NCBI GenBank assembly: GCA_036925085.1
Contig: JAUPFP010000018.1
Span: forward strand, 263,001-327,000
Direction of reading: 5' to 3'
Length of the DNA stretch: 64,000 bases
DNA from: Brachycybe producta
Lineage: Eukaryota > Arthropoda > Diplopoda > Playtdesmida > Andrognathidae
The first letter of the stretch is position 1; each line of letters starts with the position of its first letter. The notes below the pieces were generated by a model. That model was not told the DNA's origin. It did no database searches and saw nothing but the letters and a program-made list of their open reading frames with translations. Of this stretch, positions 25,495 through 37,300 are shown piece by piece. A program made the position numbers and the translations under genes.

Positions 25495-26052
25495 AGGTCG
25501 GCCTCGAACGGACCACTTCGTGGCACCAAATAAAATGGTCATGGCCATTGATTACATAGGGGTTGTTCACACGAGCCTACAAGTGGTGACCCACCATTCC
25601 TGTTTGTTAGTGATGATCAAGGTCATACCAGTGGCCCACACTGTCAACATGCCACTGAGTGATCTGTGTGAAGCAAATCTTATCAATACGTTTGTTCACG
25701 GACCACTTCGTGGCACCACAAAGCGGTCCGTGTGAAGCCAGCCTTATTTTTGAATTTGGGCTTTAGGTACTGCTTCATACGGAACACTTTTTGCCGCTAC
25801 AAAAATGTGTTCAATTTTAGGCGAATGTTGATTACTATGGGAGGGTTCCCCACCGTGGCGATAAGTGTTCGATTCCAGCTTTGAGTAGCAAACTGTGACA
25901 CATTGGAATACAATGGTTATCAAGGTAATTCTAGTGGAACGCACTGACAGCATTCCACTGTTTTCAACAGTGGCCTGTGTGATGCACGTCTCGTCTACCA
26001 CTGCGTAATGACACAAAGTGGCGACACAGTATCTCGTGTGAAGCCAACCTGA
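25495..26052. mobile_element. Two adjacent MITEs with GTGTGAAGCCA-type ends
   Basis: The first (about 25495-25745) has GAACGGACCACTTCGTGGCA near the left end and again at 25698, then GCGGTCCGTGTGAAGCCAGC as the inverted end. The second (about 25746-26052) runs from GGTACTGCTTCATACGGAAC to CAGTATCTCGTGTGAAGCCA. Open frames inside are not conserved proteins. Confidence 0.6.
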
Positions 26053-26171
26053 GGCCGGGGACAAATTAAGGAACCAAATGAGTCAGCAACCAAATCATGA
26101 TCACCAGACAATAAAGTGGTTGCTGGCACACAATGGTTGCTTCCCAACCCCCTCTACTCACTCTGCTGAAC

Positions 26172-26377
26172 AGACGGGCAGTTAAAAATCGGGACGAACA
26201 CAAGTTGGCTCCGCCCTTTTTATGACGACTGGCAACTTCTAATTGGTTTGTTGTGTGGTTCGACGTTGAAAAGGGCGGAGCATGTGACGTCAGACTACAT
26301 AACCAACCAATTAGAAGTTGCTTTCATCCTAACAAGGACGGAGCCAACTGAAGTTCTCCCCGATTTCTAAATGCCTG
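26172..26377. mobile_element. GC-box/CCAAT hAT-like MITE, copy 2
   Basis: A 206-bp unit flanked by an exact 8-bp duplication TGCTGAAC (26164-26171 and 26378-26385), as hAT elements make. The inner arms GTTGGCTCCGCCCTTTTTATG and GGACGGAGCCAAC pair. It carries GGGCGGAGC, TGACGTCA and CCAATTAG sites on both strands. Confidence 0.8.
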
Positions 26378-26389
26378 TGCTGAACAGAG

Positions 26390-28330
26390 GCAACATTGTT
26401 TAGCTATGGTTGAATGCAACCATTTTGTTTTACAAGGTTGAAGTGGTGGCGCTGGTGTAGTAGTGTAGCTTGATTATTTATTTCCAGCCTAAGAGGCCCA
26501 TAGATCATTTGGGCCACCTTTTTTCCTTTTTAACCTGAACAATATTTCAACCCGTTTCGATACCCTCCTAGCGGCGCCTCATACCAACAAACAAAAAAAG
26601 CTGTCACATTTTACAAAGTTACCCAAAATTTTGTCATTTTTCCTTTAAATCTTTTATTTTGATTGAAAACAAAATACAAGGACAAAAAAAAAGATACAAA
26701 TACCAATTGGACAAATACTAATTGGGCAACTTCAACAACAACAATAAAAAAGGTAAAATATAACAACTGGAAAAACCCGAAAATCAATCCCTCAAATTGC
26801 AGTAGGAATTCTACTGCAAGGTCAAAACTAACCCTAAATATGAAGAGAAAAAAATCATGGGAATTATTCATATATATTACAACATATATAAGTTATTGGG
26901 TCTAAAAATTAATAAAACAACCGACAAAATTAACAAAATTACCAACAGAAACATTTTCTCCATTTACCTATTGATAGTTTGAAAACAAATTCTGAATGTG
27001 AACAAATTACTCTGCAAGCAGCCAAAAAGGCCTGTGGCAGAAAGACAAAGAGTCCACACAATAATGTTAGGAACACTAAAAAAAAAGGAGGAGGAAAAAT
27101 ATCTACAAATACAGATAATTCATAGAGAATTTCTTTGACGTCATCATCACCATCATCAAATCAAATAACAAAAAGGAAAATAAAATATCACACCAAAAAA
27201 AAAAACCTGATCAAAGGGTTCAATAACATCAGAAATAAAATGGCCGCCGCCAATTTTATGACGTCAAAAATTAAGTACAATTGTTAAGACAAGAAGATTG
27301 TACCAGGGGAGGAGGGCTTTTTTTAAACTACTTTCAGGTCAACACTTACGTGTAACACACACTAACACAGTAAAAATCTAGCCTACTGCCATCAAATTAT
27401 TGCTAACTAAACTATAGTACGAGGAACTGGATGACTTCTTTTTCTGGTAAATTTTCCTTAGACCAAGTTCCACTTTAGGCCACTTTCGAAGCTTTTTTCT
27501 TCCGAAAACTTGCCGTTTCAGAGTGGAAAATCTGAAAGAAAAAAAGCTCTCCAGAAAAAAAGCCCTAAAATACAATAGGAAATCTAGGGAAATGCAACAC
27601 GGCAACGGTCAGTGTGACCATGTGCAGACAGCAGCATAGGGATTTACACAATTGCTTTTGTATAGAGTTTTCATTATGCTGAGTATGTGAGTTCCATATT
27701 GTCGAATTTATGTTTTTGAAATATTTTTTCAGAGCTTTTTTCATTGAGCTCTAGCAAGGCCTCAAGAAGAACTGGATGATTTTTTGATGGCAAATTTTCC
27801 TTAGACCAAGTTCCACTCCAAGGCCTTGCTACAGCTCAATGAAAAGAGCTCTGAAAAAATCTTCCAAAAATATAAATTCCACAAAATGTAACTTAGGAAA
27901 TAATTCGCAGCCTATAGCATAATGAAAACTTTGAAAATCTTGCTGTTTTCATGACTGCACATGAGCACCCTCACCTTTGCATTTCCCAAAATTCCCTAGT
28001 GTATTTCAGAAAACTCAAATTTTCCACTCCAAAACGGCAGTTTTTGGAAAAAAAAACTTCCCAAAAAAAAAAAAAAAAAAATCATTTCTGAGGGTTTCCC
28101 CTCATTGAGCTCTAGCAATGCCGTGTAGTTATCAATATATTTTCACCCTACACACTGTGCGAGGGGTTTGTTACATTTGTATACATTTGAATAGCGAACT
28201 TCTCAGCAAAACATTTTAAGAAGAAAATCGACGTTTAAAAATTGTTATAAAAAGTTTATTTATCTGAAAAATATTTCTATAGAACTTCCTATTTTAATTT
28301 CTAAGTATTTCTTTTAAGATGTTACTTATT
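26390..28330. other. No gene seen; nested repeats
   Basis: An inverted repeat spans about 27725-27860 (TTTTTTCAGAGCTTTTTTCA and TTGAGCTCTAGCAAGGCC against GGCCTTGC...GCTCAATGAAAAGAGCTCTGA). The phrase AAATTTTCCTTAGACCAAGT occurs twice (about 27447 and 27790). Neither shows coding potential. Confidence 0.5.
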
Positions 28331-28333
28331 TGA

Positions 28334-28506
28334 AAAGCTGGCTTACACAGACGGTCAATTCCGGATTGTCCATCCATTGGTTTTCTTTTCAAATTTTATG
28401 CAAAAAGCTCCTATATTTTTTTTTTGTTCTTCTCTTCTTTAATCATTGCAAAGCCCACCCACGCCCAGGTTTGACAAGCCAGAATTGACCGTCTGTACTC
28501 AGCTTA
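28334..28506. mobile_element. MITE with AGACGGTCAATTC termini
   Basis: Left AGCTGGCTTACACAGACGGT and right ACCGTCTGTACTCAGCT pair, with inner TCAATTCCGGATTGTC against GACAAGCCAGAATTGA. It is related to the intronic element at 47673-48041. Confidence 0.8.
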
Positions 28507-28644
28507 AGCCTCAATTATACTGTGTTCAGACTGGCACTTAATACGGTATTGAATAGGCCTACCTTAACTCAATACCATATTGGTGCCTTAATTGCACAAT
28601 AATCGCGTATTCAATCTTCGAATAGCTAAAGCACCTCCTGAGGA

Positions 28645-28838
28645 TAGGCAAGTGTTCTCAGCACAAATCCATCGTTTGCCCCACCCTTTTACGAGGAACG
28701 GCAACTTCTAATTGGTTCGTTATTTCGTCTGACGTCACGCGCCCCGCCCTTTTCAATTTCTAATTGGCTGATATTTTGGTCTGACGCTCATAAAAGGAAC
28801 AGGGCAAACGATGGATTCGTGCTGAGCACACCTGCCTG
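28645..28838. mobile_element. GC-box/CCAAT hAT-like MITE, copy 3
   Basis: TAGGCAAGTGTTCTCAGCAC at the left and GTGCTGAGCACACCTGCCTG at the right are inverted, continuing into CATCGTTTGCCCC / GGGCAAACGATGG. Inside are two CCAAT boxes (read ATTGG), TGACGTCA and CCCCGCCC. Confidence 0.8.
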
Positions 28839-29009
28839 TTACTGAGCTGGAATAAGTACCGGATTAAGCTAAGTGACATACCCATCATGCTTTGCAAACA
28901 AGGTAAGTTAATGGCGCTTCAGTTAAAATTCAACAAAATTAACATGGCTGGCATTGAATAAGAATATAAAAATGTGGTTTAGTTTCACCAATATCGCTGT
29001 AACTAACAA

Positions 29010-29192
29010 CCTGCACTAAATGTGAATTTCATTGGCTCCGCCTTTTTATGAGCATCAGACCAAATATCAACCAATTAAAAATAAAAGGGCGGGGACTGTG
29101 GCATCAGACCCAGTAACAAACCAATTAGAAATTTATGACGCTCATAAAAGGACGGAGCCAAAGAAATTCTGAAGCTGTCTACAGATGCCTGT
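29010..29192. mobile_element. GC-box/CCAAT hAT-like MITE, copy 4
   Basis: It contains GGCTCCGCCTTTTTATGAGC and its inverse GCTCATAAAAGGACGGAGCC, two CCAATTA motifs and AGGGCGGGG. The ends are degraded. Confidence 0.7.
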
Positions 29193-29265
29193 CATTAATA
29201 CTTGGTTTCAATCCTAGCACCTTGAATACCATATATTTATTAATGCTGTATGCAATTGACAGGCA

Positions 29266-29398
29266 CAGGGCCGGACTGGCTAGTGGTTGGCCTCACCGGC
29301 TATGAAACTGTGTTGGCCCCATTTTTTTTAATTTATTTATTTTTGGCCCCCAATTGACCGGCGATCGCCGGTCAGCCGGCCGGGCCAGTCCGGGCCTG
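29266..29398. mobile_element. Small hAT element with 8-bp target duplication
   Basis: A 133-bp unit with inverted ends CAGGGCCGGACTGGC and GCCAGTCCGGGCCTG. It is flanked by an exact 8-bp duplication GACAGGCA (29258-29265, 29399-29406). It sits inside the left terminal repeat of the next element. Confidence 0.9.
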
Positions 29399-29591
29399 GA
29401 CAGGCAGTTGTGTCCAGCACTAACTTTTCGTTTGCCCCGCCCTTTTATGAGCGTCAGATCAAATGTCAACCAATTAGAAATTGAAAAGGGCGGGGCATGT
29501 GACATCAGACCAAGTAACAAACCAATTAGAAACTGATGACTCTCATAAAAGGGCGGGCAAACGAAAAGTTAGTGCTGGGCAGAACTGCCTG
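29399..29591. mobile_element. GC-box/CCAAT hAT-like MITE, copy 5
   Basis: The left repeat CAGGCAGTTGTGTCCAGCAC... and right repeat (complement) CAGGCAGTTCTGCCCAGCAC... run about 50 bp and include GTTTGCCCCGCCCTTTTATG. The left end is split by the 29266-29398 element, so this copy is the older of the two. Inside are CCAATTAG sites on the same strand and GGGCGGGGCATGTGACATCA. Confidence 0.85.
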
Positions 29592-29599
29592 CCTGTATT

Positions 29600-31460
29600 C
29601 AATTGTGGTTGCAGTCTGAACATACTGTAGTAAATGAGATTAACAAGTAACGCCACCTTGAGAACAAACAAGTGTTCTAGAGATAAGAAGTAGGAGGATA
29701 GGGCCACCCACTCCCCTCCTTCTCCCAAACATGTTAAACAATAATAATAAAACACTACCCTCAAATCTGAACAACTCCTAAAAATAGGTATTCGCAAATA
29801 GAACCAAGAGGATGAATAACATAAAAAAAAAAGCTTCTGAATTTTTGAAACTGAAAAGAGGCAGCAAAATCGTCCCCCTCCCACTCTACTCCCCTTTAAA
29901 GCTCCCATAACCACGCCCCCTCAAACTCATGCCCACGCCCATTTCATTCTCGAAACCACTCCCTCTCAAAAGAAATAAAAAAACGCAAAAAAAAAAAGAA
30001 GTAAAATTCAATAATAATTTCAGCCATTTTGAATATAAACCTAAAAAAAAATGGGGGGTGAAAGTTAAAAAAACATCTACTATGGGGGTCATCTATCAAA
30101 TGAACTGAAAACCCACCATAAAAGGACCCCCTAATCTGTTGCCAATAACAAAATCGATTTCAAATCGATGATTTTTTTCATATCGATAACAATTTGGTCT
30201 TTTTTTTTAATTAAAAATAGGAATGTACGTGTATGCAAATTCAATATAATATCCTAGATATGTTCACATTTTTAATGCATTCATCGTTACCCCGTTTCCT
30301 TTTTTTACTTCGTTTCCCAGCAAAACAGCTTCATTTTCTTGTTATTTATTTTTTTCATTTAGAAAATGCCAAGTTATTTATTCAAAAAAACAAGAAACGA
30401 AATCTTCTAGGCCTATCAAAAACAAAATGGCCGCCAAATCTTGATTTATAAACAATCCTGATTGGCTAAAAGAACGAAAATCAACCATTATACGTATCCG
30501 TAATAAAAATTCCGGAAGCGATCGGAATGAACTCACTCGTGTCTCTTTCCATCAACCGTAGTGCTTACGGAAGACTTACAGATGCGTAAAAACCAGGCAC
30601 GTGGTCGTTTCATCAACACCAGGCGTGGTTAATCGAGATTTTAACCGGCTTAGCTCCGCCCCTTTCTTTGTTTACGTCACAAGACATACACACATATGTC
30701 ACTCACAATTACATATGGAATGGGTTTCTTATTATAATGAGAGCGGAATGGATGAATGGAAGGTAGGATAACATGAAGATGATCATTATTATGTGATGGA
30801 GAGAGAGAATGATTATTAAAAAGTGCAAACAAAAAAAAATAAGGGCATAACCGGCAATATAAAAAACGATTGTGAATGTACATAATAAAAAATATCGTCT
30901 ACGAGAACCTATTAAAAACAAGATTTTATAAGAACGGGGGTGTATTTTTACCTTTAATTGGTTCTTGACGGTAGAAAAGGAGACCATTTCAATAAGAGGA
31001 AAAACCAATGATCACAATAGAAGTAGCATCAACAGCAGCATCCAAAGACCAAAGTCCAACAAATGCGCAATGCCGATCTTCCCACAATGCATTCATCATC
31101 TATCGCCGTAGACTTCATTCGATATTCGGCTTGTGTACAAAATTAACCTCAAATACACTCACTTCTAATCAACCAACCAGAGAATTCATGACGTCTCTTT
31201 ACATTATGTCTATGGATACAGTGGCAAGGCCGGGGTGTCTTTGAGGCTAATTTCAGGCTAACCGAGTCGTTTTCGAATGAAGCATACAGCGGCGCCAAAA
31301 AAAAAAAAAGAAACAAACATTAGCAGCCGCTGATATTAAATAAAAAATTATAAGCGACTAATCGCCATTTACTTGTCTGTGTTGTGATTTTCATCGTTTG
31401 ATCCAACTTTTGATAATTTTTTTTTTATTGTATTGAATTAATTTGACAGAAATATACTGA
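29600..31460. other. COPS6 upstream region; no exon identified
   Basis: No coding exon is recognisable. Close to the start codon (31250-31460) the sequence carries GC-richer patches (CAGCGGCGCC, GCAGCCGCTG) and then a T run. I cannot place a transcription start site. An ATTGG (inverted CCAAT) lies at 30461. Confidence 0.4.
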
Positions 31461-31462
31461 AA

Positions 31463-34083
31463 ATGATGGAAGTAGATGAAGAAACGAAGAGTGTGATGGC
31501 TTCTTCGGGTACTGTGGGGAGCGTTTCGGTGTCGTTACATCCTTTAGTAATCATGAACGTCTCAGAACATTGGACTCGTATCAGAGCTCAGGAAGGGAAA
31601 CCGCAACAAGGTCCTTCCTTCCTTCCTTTAGTCCTTTTCTCTCCTCTTCGTATTATACACATTTCTCATGTATGACACTCATTGAATGCGTTTCTAATAC
31701 AGTTCTAGGAGCCGTAATTGGAAAGCAAAAGGGTAGAAACATCGAAATAATGAACTCCTTCGAGTTGATGTACGATCACATCGAAGACGATCTCATCATA
31801 GACAAAGATTACTACAGCACGAAAGAGGAACAGTGTTAGATACTTATTTATTATATAATAGTGATTAAACCTACTTGGTTTTTTGAAAAGCGTATGGAAA
31901 TTGCAAAATAATCTGATAGAAAATGAAAGAAATCTATAGATAAGTACAAAAAACCAGCTGCAATATCAGAAAGATGAAATTGATAGAAGAATGCAAGACA
32001 TTTATCGAAAATTTTATGACATTAATAGAAAATCCGAAAAATCTGAAAGAAATCGTCAAGAAAATGCAGGAAATACATAGATAACTATATAAAGAAACTA
32101 GTAAAATAAAAAAGGTGAAGAAATTGATAGAAACTTGCAAGACATTTTTAGAAATATACATTATATTTCCAGGAAAATATGAAAGACGCAAAAAAATGCT
32201 TGAAATTATATAAAACGAAAAACAAAATCAAGAAAATATGTAGCGAAATTAGAAAAATTAAAGTAGGATTACAAAGGAAAATATAAGAAACTAAAAAACA
32301 CTGAAGGAAAATCCTCGAGTTTTACAAGAATTACAAAAAATGCAGTAAGATAATAAAAAAATGAATGAAATCTGCAGGAAAATGCATAATTTCCAAGAAT
32401 TATTGCATTTTTAAAGACAGTTTTCTACAATTCCTGCTTTCGTTTTACACACGACATGTCTGTGGATCATTAAAAAAAATCTGTTTTCTTATGGCCTAAC
32501 AGTCAAACAGGTCTTCAGTGATCTCGATTTTCTCGGTTGGTACACGACCGGAGACGTTCCGACCGAATCCGACATCAAAATACACAAACAAGTTTGCGAA
32601 ATCAACGAAAGTCCAGTTTTCTTGAAGTTAAACCCTCAAGCCAGACACACAGACGTAAGATAGATACACGCTCATAAAAGCGATTGTACGCTTGACTCTC
32701 GATTGAGCTTTATTGTCTGAAATATAGTTGCCGGTCAGTATGTACGAGTCGATTATCGATCTCGAGAACGGACAGACGACTATGTTGTTCGTGGAACTCA
32801 CTTATACGCTGGCGACAGAAGAAGCGGAACGGATCGGACTTGATCACGTCGCCAGGATGACGAGCAACGAAACGGGAGACAGTTCTCTTGGTAAAGATAT
32901 CGAATTTTCGTCTAAATACATCGGGTGTAACTTTTCCCCCCCTCCGTTCCTTCTGCAGTTGCAGAACATCTTCAAGCTCAGCACAGCGCCATCAAAATGC
33001 TTCACAGTAGAGTTAAACTCATCTTAGAATATATAAAAGCGACTCAGTCAGGTTTGTAATAAACGCTTTATAGATTATTTGTGCTCGCTTTCATATTCTC
33101 TCTCACTCGTTTTATAGGTGATCTTCCTCGTAATCACGAGATTTTACGTGAAGCTTACAGTCTCAGTCATCGTTTACCCGTTCTCAATTCTAGCAAATTC
33201 AAAGGAGATTTCTATAATGTAATATCACCTGAAAGCTATGGTTTCATTTGTTCTATTTGTGTTTTTTTTTTGTTTCGTTTAGCAATGTAACGACGTTGGA
33301 CTAATGACATATTTGGGAATGTTGACGAAAGGTTGCAATACGATTAACCAGGTAACTTAAAAAACCCAGCGAATTTACTGTTAACGGTAAACGAGCAACT
33401 AAAAATCATTTCAAACATAAGTTTACGTAAAGGTAAACGAAATTTAATGCGATAATAAGAGCCTAGAGCATCCGGCGTGACATCATAGACACAATGTTAA
33501 CGTTTCCGAAAACATCTAAGGGAAACACTGTTTAAAAACTCCAGTATTGAAAAATAATTGAAGTTGCACCTTGGTATTAGCGTCTTTTGGTTGCAACAGT
33601 TAAAGTGTTTTTTTATTTTATGCCCTTTTGAATTATACACGTTAAAGTTCGTTAGTCTCGCAAAAGATCCATTTTGCTAAGCTACCTTTCATTGTTTGGG
33701 AACATATTTCGGCTTCAAGAAAAATTGTGTTTATTTCTCAATATGTTCTTCTGGTATTTTCGGGTTTTTCAGCATTTCGTTCTGGTTGCTAAAGCAATTG
33801 GAGTAACTTTGGAACAGCAGATTAGACCATGTCTCATGGCACTTGCAACTCTGGAGTGTCTCTAGGCTCTTAAGATATTGTAAAGCAAACGACGATTAAA
33901 TTGATAATTTCAATTAATGGCCGTCTTTCTAAAAAAAAAAACTTATCTAGAAATGTGAAAACGTACCTCTTGATATTGCCGTCTTTAATATTCTCAATTT
34001 TCTTTTTGAAGTTTGTGAACAAATTCAACATCCTTTACGACAGACAAGGAATGGGAAGAAGAATGCGTGGACTTTTCTTTTGA
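31463..34083 (+). CDS. COPS6: COP9 signalosome complex subunit 6 (8 coding exons)
   Basis: Coding exons are 31463-31610, 31703-31834, 32503-32654, 32728-32890, 32959-33051, 33118-33218, 33283-33351 and 34012-34083. They sum to 930 nt (309 residues plus stop), with every phase compatible, close to the human length of about 327. The product is the MPN-domain subunit of the COP9 signalosome, which removes NEDD8 from cullins. Seen in order: '[16 protein letters not shown]', '[16 protein letters not shown]', 'FLGWYTTG', '[14 protein letters not shown]', '[15 protein letters not shown]', '[19 protein letters not shown]' and the C-terminal '[16 protein letters not shown]'. As is known for CSN6, no JAMM His-x-His zinc motif is visible, so the subunit should be structural while CSN5 is catalytic. 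The first donor (G|GTCCTT) is weak, but it restores the VLGAVIGKQ frame exactly. ATG 31463 is followed immediately by a second ATG. The gene is convergent with the PARG-like gene. Confidence 0.97.
33782..33865 (+). other. Possible alternative terminal exon in the last COPS6 intron
   Basis: TTTTTCAG is followed by an open frame that joins COPS6 exon 7 in phase 0. It encodes '[16 protein letters not shown]' and about 12 further residues before TAG at 33863. An ATTAAA lies about 30 nt downstream. Use of this exon would replace the conserved C-terminal 23 residues. It may be chance. Confidence 0.2.
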
Positions 34084-34121
34084 ATGATAAAACAAAATTT
34101 ACTGTAAAAAGGACAGAATCC

Positions 34122-34127
34122 AATAAA
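34122..34127 (+). terminator. Likely COPS6 polyadenylation signal
   Basis: An AATAAA hexamer lies 38 nt after the COPS6 stop codon. A second AATAAA is at 34183-34188. Either could end a very short 3' UTR. The assignment rests on position and hexamer only. Confidence 0.5.
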
Positions 34128-34388
34128 AACACAAGTTTAATTTCACTTCATTTAAGTTTTGCCGAAATTCTTGTATCATAACAATAAAACAATTTTTTTT
34201 GTTCAAAGTATTTTTTTCGTAAAATAATTTATAATTTATACATATAAATAACAATCAGTTTTGGGAAAATTTTACGAATAAAATTAAGTAATCACAGTTG
34301 GTTTTTTTTTTCTCTCATTAAATGTTAAAACAGTTAGTGGAACATATAAAATAAACTCACTTATATGTTATAAAATATATGAATAAGA

Positions 34389-37300
34389 TCAAAGATCTGT
34401 TTCTTTTGGCAACAAACTCTCGAAAAGATCTAAAGTTTCTTCACTTTCCGACGGCCTAAGTTTATTGTGAGGCTGCTCATAGTACGAAAGAATGGCCTTA
34501 GCAATGTTACTTACGGACCACCTACGGTCGAGTAACAACCGAGACACGACATTGAACTTTATATTAAAAAAGAATGAATCAGAATTACGAATTAATAACG
34601 AAACATAGTTAACATAATGGATAAAAATCCTTTAGTTTTATACCTTTACTATCCGATGGTCGCCGCCAGTGTAGTAGATAATGTATGGAGCATCGGCTTT
34701 ACTTGCGGCCATCCACTGAATGAGCACTCTTAACTGAGGATCACCACATTTGCCATCGTCACGATTATAATTGCCGGTTGTAATCGGGCGAAAACCATCG
34801 TCGTGTTCCAATATCTGTTGTAATAGTTGGTCACAATCTTTTTTCCTTTTATTCTGAAAATAAATAAATACATTTTATCACAAATACAAATTAAGACAAT
34901 AAAATTAGCTTTTTTACACAACCATTTAACAATAATAAAAACATGATTATGACGAAACGAAGAATTTCACTTCGAACACAAATGCAGGGACAGAGCCTCA
35001 TTGAGGCACGTAGTTTTTTTTAAGAAGCAGCTTTTAAAAGAACAGTGTTTTAAATTCTTGACTTTAGTTTGTAAAAATTAACATTGGTCATTTTCTTTTT
35101 ATCGTAAATGCAATATAATTCCATAATATATTTTAAAATTAATAAATGCAATTAATTAAATTTAAATAATTAAATAAGATTAATTAAATTTTTCTAAATA
35201 ATTTAAGAAGGCCTTATTAAATTAAAATAAATCCAGCTTTATTAAATTAAATTCAGTCGTATTTAATCGTTTACGAAATTATGTCATTTTAATTACGTAA
35301 TAAAACAATATTACTGGAAAAGTAAACTAATAAAATAATTTTATTTTCAAAGGTATTATCATGAAAATAAAATCATTGTATTTCTTTACTTTCATAGTTC
35401 ATTTGAAACTAAAAAGCAAAGTAATGCAATCATTTGCTTACAATAAATACTTTTAGGATTGAAACTAAATTTTATGGATATTTGAAAAAGACAATAATCT
35501 AAAAGTGAAAAAACGAAAATAAAATTTTTGAAAGATTCATTAAAAGGTTCCATTATGTAAAATACTTTTATTGTACTCCCTTTTTTTGCTTCAAATAAAC
35601 TTTGAATTTCTTTTAAAAGTTGTTTCTAAAATGAAAAATCTAAATATTTTGCCGTGTTAAAAAACCTCAAATTTACATCTTGACATGCATTCAACACACC
35701 ACAGTATTACGAAAAAATAACACTCAAGGAGTATTTACACAAAACCACGAATCGAAAACCACCACAATGGGTTTTGCTTGTAGGACTACACAACACAGTT
35801 AAAATAAAACGTTTATATGAAATTTCACGGATCCGTTCCCGTACGTGTAGCACAAAAAAAAAGCGACACCGAAATTGAAACACCATAGTATCACTTTTAC
35901 ACTAAACATCACAAAAACATCTTAAAATCATGCACAGACACAAAACTTGAAACAAGAGGAAAGAATCGAGCCACATAACAAAAGTGACAAACGCACAAAT
36001 GTTCTGTCATTAGTTTTATTAGACTTACTTCTGGCGATGGCAAGCAGTTGGTGGTTTCGATCATGCCGCTATATAACGAATTCTCAACACAATTACTAGC
36101 ATTTCTTTTGGCAGAAGTTCCAATTTTGGTTGTTACGATCTGTTTTTGTCTATTGAGGTTTGTCGAGACTTCGAGATCCCGAGTAATGCGAGAACTTCCT
36201 TCTATTTCGTCATTGTTCGTAGTCTCTCCGTTTGCGGTCTTCGACGAAACGTATTCTTTTATTTTAGTTTTGGTCACAGGTCTCAACTTCTCTAACTCTT
36301 TTGCCGCTCCACTTTCTGGAGATATCTTGAGTATCTCGGCAGGCGCTTGATCACTTTTTGATTCCTCCCTATCTAAATCGTTAAGATTGAAAGCAGCCTG
36401 CCACTTTTTCAGTTTCGGCTGATCGTTTAGCATCAATATTTCTATCTTCTTTGTCGCAGTTTTGTCGTCATGACCAATACTGTTAAGATCTTTCATGTCT
36501 TTCAAAGAACAACTTCGAGTAATTTCGTGCGGCAGAATAGCGTCATCTGTTGATTTTTCTGCAAGCCGTGACATTCTTTCTAGTTCATCTGTGTTTGAAG
36601 CCGATTTAGATCGATAGACACCTAGATGAGGAAGCTGCAACGATGTTGAACCTTTAGGTTGGATGTCACCGAAGCCATTGGTCCAATTTCGTTGTTCCGG
36701 CAACTGATTCGTACCGGTTATGATGAGGTCCGGAAGATTTTCTGAATAATTCTCTTCTATGACTTCTAGATTGAAAGACCTTCTAGACGATGATCTGTCG
36801 ACGTCAGAGTAACTGTTGCTCGAGACGGTCAAGAAACAACAGTTGTCTTCGTCATCATTATCTTGTGGTGGCGTCGACCTGCGACTTTTCTTAAACTGAT
36901 TCAAAGGAACACAGAAATCGTACACGGAATTGTAATTCCACCACACTGACATATGGGACTGTAATCGGGGTAGGTGAAAACCTCGGGAATTATGCGACAA
37001 AGGCAAAAACAATGTGACACTTTCTTCTACGTCAGACAAATTCTGTTCTATCGACACAACATTGGTGGTACCTACCAACTGCCCGATTCTTTCGGAAGAC
37101 GACGTGTCGACGTCTGTGTCGTTCTGAGTGACTGCTGCCGTAGTGCCATGATTGTCGAAAGACACGTTGCGAGGCTGAGGAGTGTCTCTGTCCACCTTTG
37201 TCGACACATTTTGCTTTGCGTATTCTATGCTCAGTCTCTCTTGTTGCATCTTTTCGGTCAGACTCAACGATCGAGGAACACCATGCGTGACACGCGGTAA

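Noticed and set aside
25520..26064. Open frames of 71 and 106 codons
   Set aside because: They lie inside two MITEs with inverted ends and resemble no protein.
35909..36028. C-terminal extension of the long frame past 36029
   Set aside because: A consensus donor GTAAGT at 36028 and an in-phase PARG-like exon at 34853 show that the frame is spliced out here; the tail is intron.
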